From positions 1 through 10,190 of the forward strand of contig CAAEKP010000059.1 in NCBI GenBank assembly GCA_900756555.1: a stretch of DNA of 10,190 bases. Direction: 5' to 3'. Positions 6,007 through 10,190 of the stretch are shown here, in pieces. A model generated the notes under the pieces. It ran no database searches. It was not told the DNA's origin and saw only the letters and a program-made list of their open reading frames with translations. Numbering within the stretch: the first letter of the stretch is position 1; each line of letters starts with the position of its first letter. Origin of the DNA: Peptococcaceae bacterium (GTDB lineage Bacteria; Bacillota; Peptococcia; Peptococcales; Peptococcaceae). The position numbers were made by a program, and so were the translations under genes.

Positions 6007-8112
6007 ATGGGTAACATTTTAAGAAAATCCATCCAGGTTGGCGGCCGCGCCCTGACCTTGGAAACAGGCCGTATGGCCAAACAGGCCAGCGGTGCAGTAT
6101 TTTGTACTTACGGCGACACAGCAGTGCTGGTAACTGCTGTTGGCGCAAAAGAACCAAAAGATGGGGTAGACTTTTTCCCATTAACAGTAGACTATGAAGA
6201 AAAATTATACGCGGCAGGCAAAATTCCCGGCGGCTTCCTGAAAAGGGAAGGCAAGGCCAGCGAAAAAGCAATCCTGTGCAGCCGTCTGATTGACCGTCCA
6301 ATCCGTCCGTTATTCCCAAAAGGGTATCGCAATGATGTGCAGGTGGTAGCTACCGTACTGTCCGTAGACATGGACAACACACCGGATGTACTGGCTATGG
6401 TGGGCGCTTCCGCAGCACTGCACCTGTCTCAGATTCCATTCATGGGTCCAATCGCCGGCGTAGTGGTTGGTCTGGTGGATGGCGAATTTGTCATCAACCC
6501 AAATCAGGAACAGGAAGAAAAAAGCATCATGCACCTGACCGTTGCCGGTACTGCTGACGCTGTTATGATGGTGGAAGCTGGCGCGCAGGAAGTACCGGAA
6601 ATGACCATTCTGGATGCTATCATGTTCGGCCATGAAGAAATCAAAAAAATCGTTGCCGCTATCGAAGAATTCCGCACTGAAGCACTGGCCTTAGAACTGG
6701 CAAAAGAAAAAGTAATGCCAGAACTGAAAGTAATTCCAGAAGAAATCGAAGCAGCCGTAAAAGAATACGCTTACGAAAATTTACAGGAAGCAATCCGCAT
6801 CAAAGAAAAACACGCCCGTGACGCTGCCGCGGAAGCTGTGAAAGAAGAAGCGGTACAGCATCTGCTGGAACAGTTCCCGGAAGAAGAAGAAAATCTGCGC
6901 AATGCCTTAGACGGTCTGATGAAATACATCGTGCGCCGTCTGATTACTGTAGATAAAATCCGTCCGGACGGTCGTGAAATGACAGAAGTGCGTCCTATCA
7001 CCTGTGAAGTGGACATTCTGCCTCGCCCTCACGGCAGTGCGCTGTTCACCCGCGGTCAGACACAGATTTTATCCAGCGTTACTCTGGGTGCTGCCAGAGA
7101 AGAACAGATTTTAGATGGTCTGGACAACGAAAGCAGCAAACGTTACATCCATCACTACAACTTCCCTCCATACAGCGTAGGCGAAGCTCGTCCAATGCGT
7201 GGTCCTGGCCGTCGTGAAATTGGTCACGGTGCGCTGGCAGAACGTGCTCTGGAACCAGTAATTCCAAGTGATGAAGAATTCCCATACACCATCCGTGTAG
7301 TATCTGAAGCGTTAGAATCCAACGGTTCTACCTCCATGGGTAGTGTTTGCGGCAGCACCATGTCTCTGATGGCAGCTGGCGTGCCAATCAAACGTCCGGT
7401 ATCCGGCGTTGCGATGGGCTTAATCCGTGAAGAAAACGAATTCAGCGTGCTGACTGACCTGCAGGGTCTGGAAGATGCGCTGGGCGATATGGACTTTAAA
7501 GTTGCCGGTACCACTGAAGGGGTTACTGCAATCCAGATGGATATTAAAATTGCCGGCATCAACCGCGCTATTCTGGAACAGGCTCTGAAACAGGCGCACG
7601 ATGGCCGTATGTTCATCCTGGGCAAAATGCTGGAAGCAATTCCGGAACCACGCAAAGAACTGTCCAAATACGCTCCAAGAGTGATTACCATGATGATTAA
7701 CCCAGACAAGATTCGCGATGTAATCGGGCCTGGCGGTAAAGTAATCAAGAAAATCGTGGAAGACACCGGCGTTAAAATTGATATCGAAGACGATGGCCGC
7801 GTGATGATTATGTCCAACGATGGAGAAGCATCTGCGAAAGCAGTAAAAATCATTGAAGATTTAACCAAAGAAGTAGAAGTGGGCGAAGTTTATCTGGGTA
7901 AAGTTGTCCGCATCACAGACTTTGGCGCTTTTGTAGAAGTGCTGCCGGGCAAAGATGGTCTGGTACACATCTCTCAGTTAGCTCTGGAACGGGTCAACAA
8001 AGTAGAAGATGTTGTTAAAGTTGGCGATGAAATCATGGTAAAATGCATCGAAATCGACAAACAGGGCCGTGTAAATCTGTCCCGCAAAGTATTATTAAAA
8101 GAACAGAAGTAA
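6007..8112 (+). CDS. pnp: Polyribonucleotide nucleotidyltransferase (PNPase)
   Basis: PNPase degrades RNA 3' to 5' with phosphate, releasing nucleoside diphosphates, and can add tails in reverse; it acts as a ring trimer. The 701 residues match the family (about 700-720). The order is RNase PH domain 1, a helical linker domain (about 235-310), RNase PH domain 2, KH and S1. Domain 2 contains GPGRREIGHG for phosphate/RNA contact and LEDALGDMDFK, whose Asp490 and Asp496 correspond to the metal-binding aspartates of the E. coli enzyme. The KH domain has the GPGGK loop (574-578), and the S1 domain starts near 625 (GKVVRITDFGAFVEV). All catalytic parts are intact. The ATG at 6007 is set by AGGAGG (5995-6000) with a 6-nt spacer. 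Expression is probably controlled by the long leader hairpin upstream, and a terminator follows the stop. Confidence 0.98.
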   Translation: MGNILRKSIQVGGRALTLETGRMAKQASGAVFCTYGDTAVLVTAVGAKEPKDGVDFFPLTVDYEEKLYAAGKIPGGFLKREGKASEKAILCSRLIDRPIRPLFPKGYRNDVQVVATVLSVDMDNTPDVLAMVGASAALHLSQIPFMGPIAGVVVGLVDGEFVINPNQEQEEKSIMHLTVAGTADAVMMVEAGAQEVPEMTILDAIMFGHEEIKKIVAAIEEFRTEALALELAKEKVMPELKVIPEEIEAAVKEYAYENLQEAIRIKEKHARDAAAEAVKEEAVQHLLEQFPEEEENLRNALDGLMKYIVRRLITVDKIRPDGREMTEVRPITCEVDILPRPHGSALFTRGQTQILSSVTLGAAREEQILDGLDNESSKRYIHHYNFPPYSVGEARPMRGPGRREIGHGALAERALEPVIPSDEEFPYTIRVVSEALESNGSTSMGSVCGSTMSLMAAGVPIKRPVSGVAMGLIREENEFSVLTDLQGLEDALGDMDFKVAGTTEGVTAIQMDIKIAGINRAILEQALKQAHDGRMFILGKMLEAIPEPRKELSKYAPRVITMMINPDKIRDVIGPGGKVIKKIVEDTGVKIDIEDDGRVMIMSNDGEASAKAVKIIEDLTKEVEVGEVYLGKVVRITDFGAFVEVLPGKDGLVHISQLALERVNKVEDVVKVGDEIMVKCIEIDKQGRVNLSRKVLLKEQK

Positions 8113-8128
8113 TCAGATAAATCAGAAT

Positions 8129-8160
8129 GGGTGTATACGTGAGTATGCACCTGTTTTTTT
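8129..8160 (+). terminator. Intrinsic terminator of pnp
   Basis: The stem GGTGTATAC/GTATGCACC (8130-8138 with 8143-8151) has 9 pairs including one G-U, a GTGA (GNRA-type) tetraloop and a T-tract (TGTTTTTTT, 8152-8160). It starts 17 nt after the pnp stop. Confidence 0.9.
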
Positions 8161-8190
8161 GTGCTTCTGCGCGATTCTACGGAGCGTGGA

Positions 8191-8219
8191 TTGTAAAATA
8201 TCGTTGTTTGTATTACACT
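8191..8219 (+). promoter_or_regulatory. Weak candidate promoter of the small GIY-YIG-like gene
   Basis: TTGTAA (8191-8196) and TACACT (8214-8219) are 17 bp apart, each matching 4 of 6 consensus bases. A start near 8226 would leave only a short leader carrying the Shine-Dalgarno. The gene needs a promoter here because pnp ends in a terminator. Confidence 0.3.
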
Positions 8220-8238
8220 GAAAGCCGAGGTGAAAAAT

Positions 8239-8577
8239 ATGGATTTGCAGCGTAAAAAAGAATTGCTCTATGAGTGGAATAATCGCCATCCGGAGATGGG
8301 CGTCATCGCGATTGTGTGTAAAGAAACAGGAGATGCCTTTTTAACAATCTCCAAAGATACCAGCGTGGGGTTTAACCGGCATCGGTTTCAGCTGCCGGCT
8401 AATATGCACCCTAATAAAGCATTGCAGGCTCTGTGGAATCAATATGGGGAGAGCGGCTTTGCTTATACGGTAGTGAAAGTATTGGAATACAAGGATCCGC
8501 TGGAGGATTACACTGAAGAATTAGAAGAAATGTTGGAGCAATGTCTGGCGGAGATGCCAAAGGCAAAGAAGATGTGA
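8239..8577 (+). CDS. Small GIY-YIG-like domain protein, probably without nuclease activity
   Basis: This 112-residue soluble protein resembles, from memory, a group of short Firmicutes proteins annotated as GIY-YIG nuclease family. The resemblance lies in a basic/acidic first helix, a strand beginning MGVIAIVCKETGDAF where active enzymes have the GIY motif, NRHRFQL, and above all PNKALQALWNQYGESGF followed by VVKVLE, the usual second half of the fold. An acidic tail closes it. The GIY and YIG tyrosines of active nucleases are not present (GVI at the first motif, no YIG), so catalysis is doubtful and the role unknown. ATG 8239 is preferred over the in-frame GTG 8230 because the Shine-Dalgarno GAGGTGA (8227-8233) contains that GTG and is correctly spaced from the ATG. 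It stands alone between the pnp terminator and the opposing Rpn genes. Confidence 0.75.
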   Translation: MDLQRKKELLYEWNNRHPEMGVIAIVCKETGDAFLTISKDTSVGFNRHRFQLPANMHPNKALQALWNQYGESGFAYTVVKVLEYKDPLEDYTEELEEMLEQCLAEMPKAKKM

Positions 8578-8620
8578 AGAAGCAGAGTATTCTTGAAAAC
8601 TAAATGAGCAGGCACGCAAC

Positions 8621-8653
8621 AAAGCCCACAATTCAGTTTGAACCGTGGGCTTT
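8621..8653. terminator. Stem-loop between converging genes, possible bidirectional terminator
   Basis: AAAGCCCAC (8621-8629) pairs perfectly with GTGGGCTTT (8645-8653), and inside it TTCA pairs with TGAA around a 3-nt loop. It lies between the GIY-YIG-like gene (plus) and the Rpn fragment (minus). The T-runs on both sides are only 3 nt, so termination may be weak; it could instead be a dispersed palindromic repeat. Confidence 0.5.
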
Positions 8654-8689
8654 CTGCATAGCCGAACCTTTTAATGTTGCACTTATGCC

Positions 8690-9017
8690 GAGCACTTTGA
8701 CTATAGCTGCGTAGCTAACAACGCACAGTTTGATTGTTCCAGTGTACTTCTTTTGCTAACGTCAGTACGGTGTCTAATGGCAAGCCGGAATATTCGGCAA
8801 TATCTTCATTGGCTAATTTACCTGCCTGCAACATACTTTTTGCAATTTCTGTAGCCATTTCTTCTTTGCCTTCTTCACGGACTTCATCCCAGATTTCACT
8901 CATAGTAGTAACCCACCTTTCATTTTCTTTAAAATAGCGGACCCGTTCTGCTAAAACTGAATAGTGCATATCATCAGCATTGGTGCAGTGAAAGTCGTGC
9001 ATCAGTCTGCCCAATGC
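8690..9017. repeat. Tandem direct repeat, unit A (duplicated 3' end of the Rpn gene)
   Basis: This unit aligns without gaps to 9021-9348 at an offset of 331 bp, with 3 bases between the two units. By hand count 40 of 328 positions differ. Thirty-one of these fall in the 70-nt block 8790-8859 and only nine in the remaining 258 nt. The repeat runs from inside the Rpn coding region to about 25 nt beyond its stop codon. Confidence 0.95.
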
Positions 9018-9026
9018 AGGGAGCAC
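8715..9026 (-). CDS. C-terminal fragment of an Rpn-family protein, duplicated, possible stand-alone small protein
   Basis: This minus-strand frame repeats the last 100 or so residues of the full-length Rpn protein next to it (from LGRLMHDFHC to WNNQTVRC) and lacks the nuclease core entirely. It may be read from the GTG at 9026, created at the duplication junction, but no good ribosome binding site precedes it. A better start is the internal ATG at 8903 (MSEIWDEVREE, 62 residues), with AGGTG at 8918-8914 ending 10 nt before it. The frame has stayed open although it differs from the parent in about 20 of the last 60 residues, mostly in the helix pair around MATEIAKSMLQAGKLANEDI. A dead remnant is possible. 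A retained partner or antitoxin-like protein is the more interesting reading, by analogy with the short C-terminal products of E. coli rpn genes. Confidence 0.6.
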   Translation of the reverse strand: MLPALGRLMHDFHCTNADDMHYSVLAERVRYFKENERWVTTMSEIWDEVREEGKEEMATEIAKSMLQAGKLANEDIAEYSGLPLDTVLTLAKEVHWNNQTVRC

Positions 9027-9348
9027 TTTAACTGTAGCTGCGTAGCTAACAACGCACAGTTTGATTGTTCCAGTGTACCTCTTTTGCCAGCGTCAGTATG
9101 GTGTCTAATGGCAAGCCGGAAGATATAGCGATATCCTCATGGCTAAGTTTATCCAGTTGCAATAAATTCTTTGCAATGGTTTCCCGTTCTTCTTCTTTGC
9201 CTTCTTCACGGACTTCATCCCAGATTTCACTCATAGTAGTAACCCCCTTTTCATTTTCTTTAAAATAGCGAACCCGTTCTGCTAAAACTGAATAGTGCAT
9301 ATCATCAGCATTGGTGCAGTGAAAGTCGTGCATCAGTCTGCCCAATGC
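9021..9348. repeat. Tandem direct repeat, unit B (3' end of the full-length Rpn gene)
   Basis: This is the partner of unit A and contains codons for roughly the last 100 residues of the full-length Rpn protein plus the region after the stop. Its divergent block is 9121-9190. Both units end in the small dyad TGCGT-AGCTAACA-ACGCA overlapping the stop codon (9041-9058 here). Confidence 0.95.
9046..9234 (-). CDS. Candidate intragenic small protein from an internal start in the Rpn gene
   Basis: Inside the full-length gene, codon 206 is an ATG preceded by AAAGGGGG (9250-9243) with an 8-nt spacer, a convincing internal ribosome binding site. It would yield the last 62 residues (MSEIWDEVREE to QTVRC) in the same frame. 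E. coli rpn genes are known to encode short C-terminal products from internal starts that inhibit the full-length nuclease. That this one is made and acts in the same way is inference. The same signal exists in the duplicated copy. Confidence 0.4.
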   Translation of the reverse strand: MSEIWDEVREEGKEEERETIAKNLLQLDKLSHEDIAISSGLPLDTILTLAKEVHWNNQTVRC

Positions 9349-9849
9349 GGTTTCATCCTGAATTTGTGCGTTCACATAAATAATGTGAGCAGCATCGTTA
9401 AAGCGCCTGCCTGTTTCTGCAACGATTCTGTCTATATGATAGATGGGCTTGCCGTTTTGCAAGACGTCTTTTTCTGTAATAAAGATTACGTAACTTTCCG
9501 GCAGATCGTTAAATTCTTCGCCGGGATTGGTGATGTTGGCATCCAGCATACTGCTGTAGTAGCGGGCACGCTTGGGCAGTGCGCCGTCGTCCTTGCGCTG
9601 CACTTCCACATTGTAGCGGTTGCCCTGTGTGTCGGCAGCCAGTATATCCAGACGGGCAGAGCGGCCTTGCAGATTTTGTAACGCAACTTGTGTTTGTACC
9701 CGCTGCACATTCAAGTCCGCCTTATTCAGAATAACTTGTAAGAGCAATTCAGTACAGTCTGAATCTTCAAAGGCTTTGTTCATAAAATCATCGTCCAACA
9801 GACGAAGCCTGTTTAACCGCTGCTGATTTTTTTCTTTTTTGTTTTTCAT
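9046..9849 (-). CDS. rpn: Rpn-family recombination-promoting nuclease / putative transposase (PD-(D/E)XK)
   Basis: This is a 267-residue Rpn/PDDEXK_2 family protein. Characterised E. coli members are DNA endonucleases that stimulate RecA-independent recombination, and some act as toxic phage-defence proteins. The nuclease core is visible: an N-terminal basic helix, LLDDDFMNKAFED, then the catalytic pattern Asp68 in SARLDILA, with Glu82 and Gln84 in NVEVQRKDD (the D...ExQ signature). RARYYSSMLD and the strand SYVIFITEKDV follow. The C-terminal part (from about 206) is charged helix plus LSHEDIAISSGLPLDTI, the variable helical tail usual for the family. The catalytic residues look intact. It has its own promoter and reads toward pnp. 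Shine-Dalgarno support is modest: GGAAGG 11 nt and AAGG 3 nt upstream. Its 3' third is duplicated immediately downstream. Confidence 0.88.
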   Translation of the reverse strand: MKNKKEKNQQRLNRLRLLDDDFMNKAFEDSDCTELLLQVILNKADLNVQRVQTQVALQNLQGRSARLDILAADTQGNRYNVEVQRKDDGALPKRARYYSSMLDANITNPGEEFNDLPESYVIFITEKDVLQNGKPIYHIDRIVAETGRRFNDAAHIIYVNAQIQDETALGRLMHDFHCTNADDMHYSVLAERVRYFKENEKGVTTMSEIWDEVREEGKEEERETIAKNLLQLDKLSHEDIAISSGLPLDTILTLAKEVHWNNQTVRC

Positions 9850-9938
9850 AAACCTTGCATCCTTCCTTGTTTAATCGTTAGGAATTTGCAAAGGCGGGCT
9901 GTAATGCAGGAGTATATGTACCTTTGTTCCTTGACAAT

Positions 9939-9967
9939 ATTATACAATTAAGTTAGCTAAAATGCAA
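9939..9967 (-). promoter_or_regulatory. Sigma-A promoter of the Rpn gene
   Basis: On the minus strand TTGCAT (9967-9962) and a perfect TATAAT (9944-9939) are separated by 17 bp. The start would be near 9932, giving a leader of about 83 nt to the ATG at 9849. Confidence 0.7.
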
Positions 9968-10110
9968 GCAGAAACTAGAAAATATTGGATAAATAGTTGG
10001 GCAAAAACATTTAGTAACCGGTGCGTTCTTGTAGTGAAGGATTCTGTAATTTTTCATATTTTTTGTGCCATACAAGATGTTTATGACGGATATGTATAGA
10101 AGTCAATGAT
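9968..10110. other. Non-coding spacer upstream of the Rpn promoter
   Basis: Together with the Rpn leader and promoter (9850-9967) this forms a gene-free stretch of about 260 nt. I see AT-rich sequence without repeats, a convincing terminator or a good plus-strand promoter. Confidence 0.5.
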
Positions 10111-10190
10111 GTGAGACAAAAAATATTAAAAAAACTGGAAGAAAAAATCCACCAGAATGAATTCCGCAAAGAGAACATTTCAGTATGGAG
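10111..10190 (+). CDS. Possible start of an unidentified gene, cut by the right edge
   Basis: From GTG 10111 one frame stays open to the window end (26 codons), beginning with a lysine-rich amphipathic stretch, RQKILKKLEEKIHQNEF; the other two plus frames hit stops. The in-frame stop at 10084 excludes a much longer N-terminus, and no ATG lies in frame. No convincing Shine-Dalgarno precedes the GTG. I do not recognise a family; it may be a chance frame. Confidence 0.3.
   Translation, partial: MRQKILKKLEEKIHQNEFRKENISVW

Noticed and set aside
7224..7868. 214-codon minus-strand open frame inside pnp
   Set aside because: It is a shadow of the conserved PNPase domain 2 and KH region, with Ser/Ile/Arg-rich low-information translation and no supporting ribosome binding site.
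9295..9681. 128-codon plus-strand open frame opposite the Rpn nuclease core
   Set aside because: The opposite strand encodes the clear PD-(D/E)XK core; this frame has no family resemblance.
9931..9963. Plus-strand promoter from the perfect TTGACA at 9931
   Set aside because: The nearest -10-like TAAAAT (9958-9963) is 21 bp away, too far; the minus-strand boxes here fit far better.

Overview
The window carries the end of a translation and ribosome-biogenesis operon of a Firmicutes-type bacterium, followed by an accessory flank. The order infB-rbfA-nrnA-truB-ribF-rpsO-pnp, a DHH-type nanoRNase between rbfA and truB, and strong AGGAGG-type ribosome binding sites point to Firmicutes. Negativicutes (Acidaminococcaceae-like) is my best guess, but no marker in the window proves it.

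Layout, all on + unless noted. Bases 2-5012 hold five tightly packed genes: infB (cut by the left edge), rbfA, nrnA, truB and ribF. The truB start lies 1 nt after the nrnA stop, and the ribF GTG overlaps the truB stop by 4 nt, so translational coupling is likely. Bases 5013-5560 hold no gene but are rich in structure: twelve CTAAC/GTTAG pentamers, several spaced 11-12 bp, an 18-bp box present twice, an AT-rich core and alternating inverted repeats. A good sigma-A promoter then drives rpsO, which ends in a clear intrinsic terminator. Between that terminator and pnp lies a very long imperfect hairpin (5894-5966), reminiscent of the RNase III/PNPase autoregulatory leader of E. coli pnp. The pnp gene is complete and has its own terminator.

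From 8160 on the content is accessory. There is a small degenerate GIY-YIG-like protein, then on the minus strand an Rpn-family (PD-(D/E)XK) nuclease gene, rpn, with its own promoter. The last third of rpn is duplicated in tandem downstream as an independent short reading frame. The two copies are almost identical at both ends and sharply divergent in one 70-nt block. Both carry an internal Shine-Dalgarno plus ATG able to make a 62-residue C-terminal protein, the arrangement known for the intragenic antitoxins of E. coli Rpn proteins. The last 80 bases may begin another gene.

The core genes cooperate in gene expression: IF-2 starts translation, RbfA matures the 30S subunit, TruB modifies tRNA, S15 nucleates 30S assembly, and NrnA and PNPase degrade RNA. 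RibF makes FMN and FAD. Most worth a second look are the pnp leader hairpin, the repeat-rich ribF-rpsO gap and the Rpn C-terminal duplication.
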